This document shows positions 24,101 to 32,118 of a stretch of DNA of 64,000 bases, in pieces. Both the position numbers and the translations under genes were made by a program. The notes below the pieces were generated by a model, which had not been told where the DNA came from, did not search any database, and was given only the letters and a program-made list of their open reading frames with translations. Every line of letters starts with the position of its first letter. The stretch's first letter is position 1. Source of the stretch: CAVZBW01 sp963778465 (GTDB lineage: Bacteria > Actinomycetota > Acidimicrobiia > Acidimicrobiales > RAAP-2); the NCBI GenBank assembly GCA_963778465.1, contig CAVZUK010000003.1:434001-498000 (forward strand), in the 5' to 3' direction.

Positions 24101-24843
24101 GAGTTCCTCCCAGCCTTTCGAGCAGCGGTCGCCTTCGAGGAGTTGGGCGCGGGCGAGGCCCGGCGGGTCGGTCGAGGGCGATCCTCTGCGGCTCGCCAGC
24201 AGTACCAGGCAACGATGCTCCGGTAGGGGCGGTAGGGGTCGCCAAGACCCTCGAGCTCCAGCCGGGAAGGGACCTCGGGAAGCCCCCAGCCCTCGGCGAA
24301 GCCGACCCGCACGCCCAAGTCGTCGATCGGCCAGACGTCGAGGCGACCGAGGGTGAACAACAGGAACATCTCGGCGGTCCACCGCCCGATCCCGCGGACT
24401 TGGATGAGGTGGTCGATCACGGCCTCGTCGGACAGGCGCCCCATCCGGTCCAGGCGAACGTCGCCCGACGCGACCTTCTCGGAGAGGTCGGTGACCGACC
24501 GAGCCTTGGCCCGGCTGAGGCCGCACGTCATCAGCGTCTCGACGTCCAGTCGGAGCACGGCCTCGGGCGTCACCTCCCCGTCCAGCCGCTCCACGAACCG
24601 CCCATAGATGGTCGACGCCGCCCTGCCGGCGAGCTGCTGGAAGACGATGGCGCGAGCAAGTGTGGCGAAGCGGGCCGGGACCGGGGTCCGGGGGAGATGC
24701 GGCGGCCCGTGTCGCTCGATGAGCGCGGCCAAGACCGGATCCCTCGGTGCGAGCTCGGTCAGGGCCTCGCGGACCGTGGTACGGCGGCCCGCAGGCCCCT
24801 CGCGTCCGCCGGGTGAACGTCTCGCGACACCGCTTCCCTCCAT
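24097..24843 (-). CDS. DNA-3-methyladenine glycosylase II-like (HhH-GPD superfamily)
   Basis: Base-excision repair glycosylase of 248 residues, removing alkylated or damaged bases. The HhH-GPD core is clear: helix-hairpin-helix LIQVRGIGRWTAEMFLLF, then VWPIDDLGV, whose Asp is the catalytic residue of AlkA-type enzymes. The N-terminal RAIVFQQLAGRAASTI segment is also typical. No C-terminal Cys cluster, so there is no iron-sulfur centre of the Nth/MutY kind. ATG 24843 is chosen; the 30 residues before VREALTELAPRDP are not conserved-looking, so a later start is possible. It converges on the helicase gene with a 4-bp overlap. Confidence 0.88.
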   Translation of the reverse strand: MEGSGVARRSPGGREGPAGRRTTVREALTELAPRDPVLAALIERHGPPHLPRTPVPARFATLARAIVFQQLAGRAASTIYGRFVERLDGEVTPEAVLRLDVETLMTCGLSRAKARSVTDLSEKVASGDVRLDRMGRLSDEAVIDHLIQVRGIGRWTAEMFLLFTLGRLDVWPIDDLGVRVGFAEGWGLPEVPSRLELEGLGDPYRPYRSIVAWYCWRAAEDRPRPTRRASPAPNSSKATAARKAGRNS

Positions 24844-24882
24844 CGGGCTCAACGGTAGCGACGCGGGTAGGGTCCTCGTTTG

Positions 24883-25518
24883 ATGTTCCAGCCGGTCGAC
24901 GAACGAGATCTGGTGGACCGCAGGGTAAACGAGTTGTTTGCTCTGGTGGCTGAGGCCATCGCTCGAGGTACCGACGCCCTCTTGAGCGGGGACGTCCGAT
25001 CGGCCCGGACGGTCATCGACGGCGACGAGCGGATCGATCTGCTGACCGCCCAAGTGGAGAAGCTCGTGTGGGATCGCTTCGAGCAGGCGACCACTCCGGC
25101 CAACTGGCGCCATCTCGTCGGGGTGCTCCTGATTCTGCCCGAGCTGGAGCGCAGCGCGGACCTGGCCGAGCACGTGGCCCAGCGGGCGACTTCCCACCTG
25201 GGCATCGAGATGAGCCCGATGAGCCGGGGGATCGTCCAGCGGATGGCCGACGTGGCGATCGAGATGTGGCAGGTCGTGGCCGACGCCTACTGCGACCGTC
25301 AGGCCGTGGCCGAGGCGCTCGAGGAGGCCGACGAGGAGCTCGACGTCCTCCACGACCGTCTCACCAACGAGGTGGCGGGCGAGGCCATGACGATGCCGGT
25401 CGGAGCCCAGGTGACGCTCCTCGCCCGCTTCTACGAGCGCCTGGGCGACCACGCCGTCAACCTTGCGCGGCGGATCGGTTCGCTTCCCGACGAGGACGCC
25501 AACGGAGCGGCCCGCTAG
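24883..25518 (+). CDS. PhoU-family phosphate signalling regulator
   Basis: 211 residues forming the two three-helix-bundle repeats of PhoU: RVNELFALVAEAIARGTDALLSGD and later GIVQRMADVAIEMWQVVAD. The metal-binding-type motifs are ILPELERSADLAEHVA and LARFYERLGDHAVNLARRI; the E-R-x-x-D-H-A pattern is the hallmark. PhoU restrains the PhoR-PhoB kinase pathway and the Pst phosphate transporter. No pst or phoR genes are in this window. ATG 24883 is preceded by TAGGGT (leaderless-type spacing). Its end overlaps the convergent kelch gene by 4 bp. Confidence 0.9.
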   Translation: MFQPVDERDLVDRRVNELFALVAEAIARGTDALLSGDVRSARTVIDGDERIDLLTAQVEKLVWDRFEQATTPANWRHLVGVLLILPELERSADLAEHVAQRATSHLGIEMSPMSRGIVQRMADVAIEMWQVVADAYCDRQAVAEALEEADEELDVLHDRLTNEVAGEAMTMPVGAQVTLLARFYERLGDHAVNLARRIGSLPDEDANGAAR

Positions 25519-26670
25519 GACGCTCGGGGAGCGTGGTCGCTCTGTGCCAGCTCCTCGACTGAGGACATGGGCGAGCCGCCGTTCTCCCCACCGATGATCC
25601 AGGCCTTGGCGCCGCTCACGGTCGCAGCCGCGTAGCTGGTTGGCACGGGCAGCGTTCCGGCGGGGACGGCGGTCCGGGTGGAGGGCTGGTAGGCGAGCAC
25701 CTGTGCAGTCGCTGCCGCCGTCGACGTGTCGTTGACCCCGCCGGCGACGTAGATGCGACCTCCGAGGACCACTGCCGAGGCCCCGGCCAAGGGTTGTGGC
25801 AGGTGGCCCACGATGGCGGTGCTGTGACGGGAAGGATCGACGACTTGGATGTCGTCGACGGCTTGCCCGGCGGCGGACCCCTCGACCGCTTGGCCACCGA
25901 ATAGGTAGATGTCCCCGCCGAGAGCGGCGACGGCCGCGTAGCGGACGGGTACCGAGAGGTCGACCGCGGTGGAGAATTCGACGCCCGTCGGTGGTCGCCA
26001 GCACGCTCGGGTCGGGCGCGCTGCCGTCGTAACCTCCGACGACGTAGACGGTCGCACCGATGCGGACCGCGTCGCAGTCCGAGCGGGGTTGGGGGAGCTG
26101 GGCGGTGACGGCGGGTGCTGGGCCTGAGCTCGCCGTCGACGTCGTGGGGAGGGGGTATTGCTGCACCGTGGCCACGGTGTCCGGCGAGCCTCCACCAAAG
26201 AGGTAGACGCGACCGCCCAAGATGGCGCCGGCGGCGTCGTGCACGCCGGAGGCCAGGGGTGCGAGGGTCGAGGTGCCGCCGGACGACGTGTCGAGAGTGA
26301 ACACCTGCGCGGTGGTTGCCTGCGAGGCGAGCAGGCCGCCGACGACCGTCACACGGGCGCCGGGGCCGGGCAGCACGATCTCCCGCGAGAGCGGCTGGTC
26401 GAGCGACCACGCCGGGGTGGTTGCCGTGATGGCCGCCGCGGTCGGGGCTGCCGTCGTGGGGGCTCCCGTCGTCGGTGGCGCCGAGGTGCTGGAGAGCGCC
26501 GAGGTCGTGGTGCCTTGGCTCTTTCCGCCCCCGCCATTCCGGCCGGCCACGAGCACGATCACCACCACCACGAGGACCAGCACCAGTGCTCCGGCCAGCA
26601 CCGTCGCCCGTCGGCGGCGCACGGCGGGCGAGGGACCTTGCCGCACGTGTCGAGGTCTCTGAGAGGCCAC
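25515..26670 (-). CDS. Membrane-anchored kelch-repeat protein, with an internal +1 frameshift
   Basis: A predicted N-terminal anchor (TVLAGALVLVLVVVVIVLVAG) and a Thr/Ala/Pro-rich stalk lead into an extracellular beta-propeller with at least five kelch blades: GGRVYLFGGG, GATVYVVGGYDG, GGDIYLFGGQAV, GGRIYVAGGVND and AKAWIIGGENGG. After blade two the frame shifts at the CCC run 25984-25986 (GGG on the coding strand). Dropping one base joins LATTDG to VEFSTAVDLSVPVRY. Function is unknown; such propellers commonly mediate binding. It starts 4 bp after the stop of the upstream SRPBCC gene, so the two are probably co-transcribed. Confidence 0.82.
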
Positions 26671-26674
26671 CCTC

Positions 26675-27118
26675 CTAGGTGTGCTCGGCCCGGGCTGCGG
26701 CCTGTCTCGCGAAACGACCGATGGTGCCGGCCACGACCCGTTGCATCACCGACGCCGTCCCGGGGATCAGGGGGTCGAACGACCCTTTCCAGGTGATCAG
26801 CGTTCCCCCCTCCGGCGCATCCTCCAAGAACACGTCGCTGCGGTAGTTCTTGACGGGCAGGGTGCCCGACAAGATCACGTATCCGAGGTGGTGGGGAGGC
26901 TCGTGCACGACGACCTGCTCGCGGCTTCCGGCGAGGGGAGGGTAGCCGAGCTTGCGGATGGAGCCGACGCCGTTGGGGTCGCCCTCGCCCTCGACCTCCA
27001 GGCTCGATTGGCGGACGCCGGCCCAGTCCTTCCACGTCCGGCCGTCGGCGACGAGCGCCCAGACGCGCTCACGTGGCGCCCGGGAGCGGCGCGTCAGCTC
27101 GTAGTGACAGCTGGCGAT
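26675..27118 (-). CDS. SRPBCC family protein (polyketide cyclase/dehydrase-like), start codon uncertain
   Basis: About 147 residues with the SRPBCC fold: HYELTRRSRAPRERVWALVADG at the N-terminus, a central sheet and the long C-terminal helix ASVMQRVVAGTIGRFARQAA. There is no in-frame ATG, GTG or TTG at the expected beginning. The next in-frame ATG (27226) lies inside the divergent tRNA-Ala gene. A perfect-looking -10 (TATGAT) lies 6 nt before an ATC codon at 27118, exactly the leaderless spacing seen at neighbouring genes. So the start is probably this position, either a non-standard ATC or an ATG/GTG miscalled or mutated. Confidence 0.72.
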   Translation of the reverse strand: MASCHYELTRRSRAPRERVWALVADGRTWKDWAGVRQSSLEVEGEGDPNGVGSIRKLGYPPLAGSREQVVVHEPPHHLGYVILSGTLPVKNYRSDVFLEDAPEGGTLITWKGSFDPLIPGTASVMQRVVAGTIGRFARQAAARAEHT

Positions 27119-27199
27119 TGAAGGATCATAGAAGCCAGGGCATACGATGTGGTGCCCACCGGATGTCGGCGGTGGCCTGCGCCGTACACGGCACCCTCG

Positions 27200-27272
27200 G
27201 GGGACGTAGCTCAGTTGGAAGAGCACCTGCTTTGCAAGCAGGGGGTCGTGGGTTCGAGTCCCATCGTCTCCA
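27200..27272 (+). tRNA. tRNA-Ala (anticodon TGC)
   Basis: 73-nt cloverleaf: acceptor GGGGACG/CGTCTCC with one G-T pair, D-arm AGCTCAGTTGGAAGAGC, anticodon stem-loop CCTGC-TTTGCAA-GCAGG with anticodon TGC, T-arm GTGGG-TTCGAGT-CCCAT. The discriminator is A; CCA is not encoded. Confidence 0.96.
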
Positions 27273-27279
27273 CTCTGTT

Positions 27280-27302
27280 CTGTCTCGGAGTTTCTGGGAC
27301 AG
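27280..27302 (+). terminator. Hairpin after tRNA-Ala, possible terminator
   Basis: CTGTCTC (27280-27286) pairs with GGGACAG (27296-27302), seven pairs with one G-T, loop of 9 nt, starting 8 nt after the tRNA end. No T-tract follows, as is common in actinobacterial hairpin terminators. The rest of the 27303-27540 gap shows nothing I can identify. Confidence 0.5.
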
Positions 27303-27540
27303 ACGAACCCTCAGACGGCATCTCCCGATCGCGCTTGTGTCATGCGGGACACCGGGGGCGGGTTCGGGCAGAAGGTCATGGTCCAGCGGCGGGGAGATGT
27401 GCTTGATGCTGGTCGCCCGCAAGGTCGCCGCACCGGTCAAATCGATCGAGGATCGCCGACGAGCCGCCGGCGGTTGCAGAGGGCGTCGATCGCGGAGAGC
27501 ATGACCGCCGACCGCGTCCGTTCTGACCAACCTGGAAGGC

Positions 27541-27915
27541 ATGATGACACCACTCGAGATCGTGAACACATTCCTCGCCGCCGCTGCCAAGCGGGACTAC
27601 GACACGGCGTTGCCGCTCCTCGCCGAGGACGTCGAGTACCACAACATGCCGATCGCCGCCGTCCGCGGTCGGGAGGCGGTCAAGGAACAGCTCGAGTTCC
27701 TCATGGCCACTACCGACGACGGCGAGTGGCGCATCGACCGGCAGCTCGCCGACGGCGACCTCGTGATGAACGAGCGCGTCGACCGCTTCCTCATCGATGG
27801 GAAATGGGCCGAGCTGCCCGTCGCCGGAGTGTTCGTCGTGCGCGAAGGTCTCATCACGCTGTGGCGCGACTACTTCGATCTCCAGACGATCATGGGCCAG
27901 CTCGCGCCCTCGTGA
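27541..27915 (+). CDS. Limonene-1,2-epoxide hydrolase-like protein
   Basis: 124 residues with the NTF2-like fold of limonene-1,2-epoxide hydrolase (LEH), which adds water to epoxides in one step. The Rhodococcus LEH catalytic trio Arg99, Asp101 and Asp132 has clear counterparts: ERVDRF (Arg-x-Asp) and WRDYFD. The order and spacing around GVFVVREGLITLWRDYFD match the family strongly. Two adjacent ATGs (27541, 27544) are possible starts. It stands alone between tRNA-Ala and a cupin gene. The natural substrate could be a terpene, lipid or sterol epoxide. Confidence 0.82.
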   Translation: MMTPLEIVNTFLAAAAKRDYDTALPLLAEDVEYHNMPIAAVRGREAVKEQLEFLMATTDDGEWRIDRQLADGDLVMNERVDRFLIDGKWAELPVAGVFVVREGLITLWRDYFDLQTIMGQLAPS

Positions 27916-27952
27916 CGGGCGCAGGCAGCGGCGCCGGTCAGCGGGTGGACGG

Positions 27953-27970
27953 AACTACACCGATGTAGTT
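27953..27970. promoter_or_regulatory. Perfect palindrome overlapping the promoter of the cupin gene
   Basis: AACTACA-CCGA-TGTAGTT: two exact 7-bp arms around a 4-bp centre, ending 46 bp before ATG 28017. TAGTTT/TTTACT next to it could be the -10, so a bound dimer would block transcription. The 5' outer bases do not extend the symmetry. No regulator gene is adjacent. Confidence 0.65.
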
Positions 27971-28016
27971 TACTCGGGACGCGCCGAACCCGGTGGGGGC
28001 AACTGAGGGAGGACCG

Positions 28017-28568
28017 ATGGACGACGCACCGAGTGGGGCCCTCGTTCGCACGATCCTCGAGCACGCGCAGGACCTCCCCTGGACGATGCAGGGCATCGGG
28101 CTTCTCGGCCTCCGGCTCGACGACCGTCGGGAATACCGCCTCCACGTGTGGGACCCGACCTCCTGCGTCTCGGAGCCTCCGGTGCACGACCACCCCTACG
28201 ACTTCACGTCCACCGTCATCGCCGGCGAGCTGATCAACACCCGCTACGAGGAGGACGCCTCCGGCGTCGAGTATCACCGCATGCGGTACCTCCCGCCCGA
28301 CGAGGATGCCCGCACCACCGGCACGGTGAGGCTGTCCGGCACCGGGACGACGCTCACCGCAGGGGATCGGTATTTCCAACTTGCCCACGAGCTTCACGAT
28401 GGCCGGCAGCTTCCGGGCACGGTGACCATCATCCGGATGGCGTTCAAGGCCGTACGCGAATTGACCGTCTGCTATCGAGACGAGGCCGACTGGGTCTCGG
28501 GCCGATCCCGTCCGGCCACGCCGGACGAGATCAAGATCATCACCACCAAAGCGCTGGAGCATTTCTAG
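28017..28568 (+). CDS. Cupin-like protein of unknown function (cysteine-dioxygenase-like pattern)
   Basis: 183 residues. PPVHDHPYDFTSTVIAGEL looks like the first cupin metal motif (H-x-H followed by Glu). A second histidine-bearing strand (YFQLAHELHDG) follows after about 80 residues. The middle (YRLHVWDPTSC) and C-terminal parts do not match a family I can name. A metal-dependent oxygenase or isomerase, or a small-molecule-binding protein, is plausible. ATG 28017 is chosen because GGGAGGA lies 5-11 nt upstream. A perfect 18-bp palindrome lies just before it. It is followed 39 bp later by a mycofactocin-type SDR. Confidence 0.65.
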   Translation: MDDAPSGALVRTILEHAQDLPWTMQGIGLLGLRLDDRREYRLHVWDPTSCVSEPPVHDHPYDFTSTVIAGELINTRYEEDASGVEYHRMRYLPPDEDARTTGTVRLSGTGTTLTAGDRYFQLAHELHDGRQLPGTVTIIRMAFKAVRELTVCYRDEADWVSGRSRPATPDEIKIITTKALEHF

Positions 28569-28607
28569 GCCCGCTGCGTAGCCCGGCGCCCCACTATTGT
28601 CTTCGGC

Positions 28608-29435
28608 ATGACGCTGCTCGAAGGAAAGGTCGCATTCATCACCGGAGCGGCAAGGGGGCAGGGCCGCGCGCACGCGGTGCGCCTGGCGGAGGAGGGTGCG
28701 GACATCATCGGCGTCGACGTCTGCGCCGACATCGCCTCGGTGCCGTACTCGCTGGGATCGGCCGAGGAGCTGCAGGAGACTGCCGAGCTGATCGAGAGGG
28801 CCGGGCGACGCGCCGTCATGCAGAGGGCCGACGTCCGTCACTCCCGCGAATTGCGGGACGCGGTGGCGGCGGGGATCGACCAGCTCGGACACATCGATGT
28901 CGTGGTCGCCAACGCCGGGATCGCGACGATGGGCATCGATGCGACGGAGGAGGAGATCGAAGCCGCCTGGGAAGACGTGATCGCCGTCAACCTCACCGGG
29001 GTGTGGAACACGGTCCGGGCCTGCATGCACCCGATGATCCAACGCGGTGAGGGTGGTTCGATGATCCTGACCTCCTCGACCGCCGGGCTGAAGGGTCTTT
29101 CGTCTCCCGGCTCGTTCGGCCACGAGGCCTACGGTGCGGCGAAGCACGGTGTCGTGGGACTGATGCGGCAGTACGCCGTGGAGCTGTCTGCCGCACGTAT
29201 CCGCGTCAACAGCGTTCACCCGACGGGCGTCGACACCATGATGGTCCGGAACCCGGCCATGGAGAAGTTCCTCGGCGAGTTTCCCGAGGCCTCGTCGAGC
29301 TTGACCAACCTCCTGCCGGTCGAGCTCCTGCAGCCACGCGACATCAGCGACGCCGTCCTCTTCCTGGCCTCGGACATGGCTCGCTACATCACGGGCGTGA
29401 CCCTTCCCGTCGACGCCGGCTTCACGGTCAAGTAG
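28608..29435 (+). CDS. Mycofactocin-coupled short-chain dehydrogenase/reductase
   Basis: 275 residues. The N-terminal signature GKVAFITGAARGQGRAHAVRL and the following ADIIGVDVC are characteristic of the mycofactocin-coupled SDR subfamily, whose bound NAD is thought to be re-oxidised through the redox cofactor mycofactocin. The catalytic Ser lies in LTSSTAGLKG and the Tyr-x3-Lys in YGAAKHGV. Substrates are typically secondary alcohols such as terpenols or sterols. ATG 28608 follows TATTGT with 7 nt, leaderless-type. Its presence implies a mycofactocin biosynthesis locus elsewhere in the genome. Confidence 0.88.
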   Translation: MTLLEGKVAFITGAARGQGRAHAVRLAEEGADIIGVDVCADIASVPYSLGSAEELQETAELIERAGRRAVMQRADVRHSRELRDAVAAGIDQLGHIDVVVANAGIATMGIDATEEEIEAAWEDVIAVNLTGVWNTVRACMHPMIQRGEGGSMILTSSTAGLKGLSSPGSFGHEAYGAAKHGVVGLMRQYAVELSAARIRVNSVHPTGVDTMMVRNPAMEKFLGEFPEASSSLTNLLPVELLQPRDISDAVLFLASDMARYITGVTLPVDAGFTVK

Positions 29436-29455
29436 CAACTACGGCCAAGGAGCAA

Positions 29456-30580
29456 CTACGGCTTCCACGCCAGCAGTGGCACCCACATCTCCGCCGAGGT
29501 GAGGGATCCGTGGCGGCTGACGAAGCGGGCCTCGATCGGATCGGCAGGATCGAGAAAGGCGACCGCGGCCCGGGCGATGAGCGCCACGTCACCCATGCGT
29601 TCCTTCACGGCGGGGCTCGGATGGTCGCCGAACCAGCCGTCATCGAGCAGTTCTTCTCGCGTCCGTACCCAGGCGATCCGGTTGTAGGCCGCACTGGCCC
29701 GCTCGACCACCCGGTCGAGCGCGTGCGGAGGGACGTGGAGCCACCGGAACCGTGCCTCCCCGGAGACGAAGAGCACGTCGGACATGACCTCCGCGTCGAT
29801 CGAGATCAGCGATTGCCCGACGTGGAGGTGGCCATGGTCGGCGGTCACGACGAGGGCGGCACCGTCGGGAAGGTCGGCGAGGATGTCGCCCACCAGCCGA
29901 TCGACCGCATGAACCTCCGCTTCGTAGTGCGCCCCTAGACCGAACTCGTGAGCGACCTGGTCGATCCCGTCGTAGTAGGCATAGACGAACCGCTCGCCCT
30001 CCGCCAGGAGTCGGGCCACCTCGACCCGGATGCTGGACGGGAAACGCCAACTGTGCGTCGCGCTGCCGCGGAGGTGCGCACTCGTGAACCCACTGCCGGC
30101 AAACTCGGCCCGGGTGACGACCGGGACCCTGGTGCCACGAAAGGGCGGCTCGGGCTGAAAGGATTCGGGAGGAACGGACTCCCTGGCGTCCCCGTCCGCG
30201 GTGAACCATCCGAGGACGTTCAGGACCCCCGCCCCGTGGACGTAGACGTGATAGCCGATGACTCCGTGCGCTGCGGGCGGCAGGCCCGTCGTGATGGAGG
30301 TCAGGGCGGCCGCCGTTGTGGACGGCACGATCGAGGTGATCGGACCACCCTCCATGGAGCGGAACGTCGACAATTCGGCCGACCGCTCCTTCAGTTGATC
30401 CCAACCCAGCCCGTCGAGGACCAGCAGCACAACCTGCTCCGCCTCACGGGCGGGGCGAGGCAAGACGTCCGACCCGGCGCGATCCGGAGCGAGGAGGGCG
30501 GGCACGACCGAGTCGATGCAGGCCGAGCCGTAGGCGGGGAGCACCGGCTCGGCGGACGGAGGGATCGGCTCACCGGTCAT
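29456..30580 (-). CDS. Alkaline phosphatase superfamily phosphodiesterase/nucleotide pyrophosphatase-like
   Basis: 374 residues. The metal ligands of the superfamily are visible: VLLVLDGLGWDQL (first Asp), the nucleophile Thr in SIVPSTTAAALTSI, YYDGIDQVAHEFG (Asp and His) and VVTADHGHLHVG. The pattern fits type I phosphodiesterase/nucleotide pyrophosphatase relatives acting on phosphodiesters or polyphosphates. No signal peptide is evident, so it is probably cytoplasmic. TATCCT lies 5 nt before ATG 30580 on the minus strand. It converges on the SDR with a 20-bp gap that carries a short direct repeat. Confidence 0.82.
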   Translation of the reverse strand: MTGEPIPPSAEPVLPAYGSACIDSVVPALLAPDRAGSDVLPRPAREAEQVVLLVLDGLGWDQLKERSAELSTFRSMEGGPITSIVPSTTAAALTSITTGLPPAAHGVIGYHVYVHGAGVLNVLGWFTADGDARESVPPESFQPEPPFRGTRVPVVTRAEFAGSGFTSAHLRGSATHSWRFPSSIRVEVARLLAEGERFVYAYYDGIDQVAHEFGLGAHYEAEVHAVDRLVGDILADLPDGAALVVTADHGHLHVGQSLISIDAEVMSDVLFVSGEARFRWLHVPPHALDRVVERASAAYNRIAWVRTREELLDDGWFGDHPSPAVKERMGDVALIARAAVAFLDPADPIEARFVSRHGSLTSAEMWVPLLAWKP

Positions 30581-30667
30581 GCGGCAGGATAATGGAACGT
30601 TGGCCCGAAAGGCGGGGGCGGTTCCACCAGGTCTCGCCCGCCGAGAGGCCGCACAAATGAGGGGTCA

Positions 30668-31900
30668 GTGAGCACGGACGCACCTCCGAGTCGGAGCCCC
30701 GTCGTGGACTGGGACGTCCTCGCCCCGACGACGATGGCGGAGAACGACGCCGCGTGGCACGCCCTGCGGTCCGCCTGCCCGGTCGCCTGGACGCCGCGCA
30801 ACGGGGGTCACTGGGTCGTCTCCGGCTACGAGCAGGTCGCCGAGGCCTTCCGGAGCTGGGAGCAGTTCTCGTCGGCTCGGACCGATCCCCGGGTCTCTTC
30901 CATCACCCTCGGGAACGCCCAGATCCCCCGCCTGGTGCCGGAGGAGATGGATCCCCCCGAGTGGCAGCCGGTGCGACGGGTCCTGGCGCGCCAGCTGTCG
31001 CCGGCCGCCTCGGAGCTCCTGCGCCCCCGGGCCCGTCATTGGGCGAGCCAATGCCTCGACGCGGCCATGGAGAGCGGCCGGTGCGAGCTCGTGACCGAAT
31101 TCGCCTTCCCGGTTCCGGCGGCCGTCACCCTCGAATGGCTGGGCTTCCCGAGATCGGACTGGGAGATGATGTCGCAGGCCATCCACGACCCCTTGGCGTA
31201 CCCCCACGGATCGCCGGAGCAAGGCCCGGCCGGCAAGGCCTTCCTTGCGGTTATGGGGAGGGTGAGGGAAGAGGTCGCCGCCCGGGTCGTCCGACCGCGT
31301 GACGACGGCCTCACCGCCATCTTGCACTCGGACATCGAAGGGCAACCCGTCTCGACGGAGCTCGCCGAGGCCCTGGTCTTCATGACGATCGGTGGGGGCG
31401 TCGACACGACGAGTGCGCTGGCGAGTGCGGCGCTGTTGCACCTCCACCGCCGGCCCGGCGACCGGGCCCGCCTCGTGGAGGATCGGACGCTGCTCGAGTC
31501 GGCCACCGAGGAGTTCTTGCGCCTCTATCCCCCGGCACGCACCCACGCCCGCACGGTGACCGGCGACATCGAATTCGGGGGCTGTCCGATGCGGGCCGGG
31601 GACCGGGTCCTCCTGAGCGAGACCGCGGCCGGTCGCGATCCCCTCGCCTTCGACGATCCGGATCTCTTCGTCATCGATCGGTTCCCCAATCGACACCTCT
31701 CCTTCGGTGCCGGCATTCATCGCTGTCCCGGCTCGCACCTGGCACGTATCGTCTTCACCGAGATGCTCGACGAGCTGCTGGATCGCATCCCCGACTACCG
31801 CATCGTCGACGAAGCGGTCGTCGAATACCCCAACTGGGCGTCCATCGGAGGATGGGCCAAGCTGCCCGCCGTCTTCCCGCCCCGTCCCAGAGGTTCCTGA
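30668..31900 (+). CDS. Cytochrome P450
   Basis: 410 residues, a soluble bacterial P450. The heme-binding loop SFGAGIHRCPGSHLAR supplies the Cys ligand. ExxR is in EEFLRLYPPARTHAR. The I-helix oxygen-activation motif is TIGGGVDTTSA. GTG 30668 is the start. It is immediately followed (23 bp) by a 3Fe-4S type ferredoxin, its likely redox partner, then an unknown protein and a sulfotransferase with overlapping starts. This suggests a hydroxylate-then-sulfate pathway on a hydrophobic substrate; the substrate itself is not deducible. Confidence 0.92.
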   Translation: MSTDAPPSRSPVVDWDVLAPTTMAENDAAWHALRSACPVAWTPRNGGHWVVSGYEQVAEAFRSWEQFSSARTDPRVSSITLGNAQIPRLVPEEMDPPEWQPVRRVLARQLSPAASELLRPRARHWASQCLDAAMESGRCELVTEFAFPVPAAVTLEWLGFPRSDWEMMSQAIHDPLAYPHGSPEQGPAGKAFLAVMGRVREEVAARVVRPRDDGLTAILHSDIEGQPVSTELAEALVFMTIGGGVDTTSALASAALLHLHRRPGDRARLVEDRTLLESATEEFLRLYPPARTHARTVTGDIEFGGCPMRAGDRVLLSETAAGRDPLAFDDPDLFVIDRFPNRHLSFGAGIHRCPGSHLARIVFTEMLDELLDRIPDYRIVDEAVVEYPNWASIGGWAKLPAVFPPRPRGS

Positions 31901-31923
31901 GCCCGACAAGGAGGTCGAGCGAC

Positions 31924-32118
31924 GTGCGGATCCGTGTCGACACCAACCGGTGCAGCGGCCATGCCCGCTGCCGAGCCGCGGCGCCCGAGGTCTACGAGCT
32001 CGACGAGCTCGGCTACAACGTCACGTCGGAACAGACGGTGGCCCCCGGCCTCGAGGAGGCGTCCCGGCGGGGGGCAGAGGCCTGTCCCGAGCAGGCGATC
32101 ACGATCGAGGAGGGATGA
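31924..32118 (+). CDS. Ferredoxin, single-cluster 3Fe-4S type
   Basis: 64 residues. The cluster motif is NRCSGHARCRAAAP with His in place of the second Cys (C-x2-H-x2-C) and a distant CPEQAI, typical of actinobacterial P450-partner ferredoxins with a [3Fe-4S] or a His-ligated [4Fe-4S] cluster. GTG 31924 with GGAGGTCGAG just upstream. The stop overlaps the next start (ATGA). Confidence 0.92.
   Translation: MRIRVDTNRCSGHARCRAAAPEVYELDELGYNVTSEQTVAPGLEEASRRGAEACPEQAITIEEG

Noticed and set aside
29434..29463. Direct repeat GCAACTACGGC at the SDR/phosphodiesterase junction
   Set aside because: Too short, and it lies between two convergent stop codons; probably a local duplication without function.
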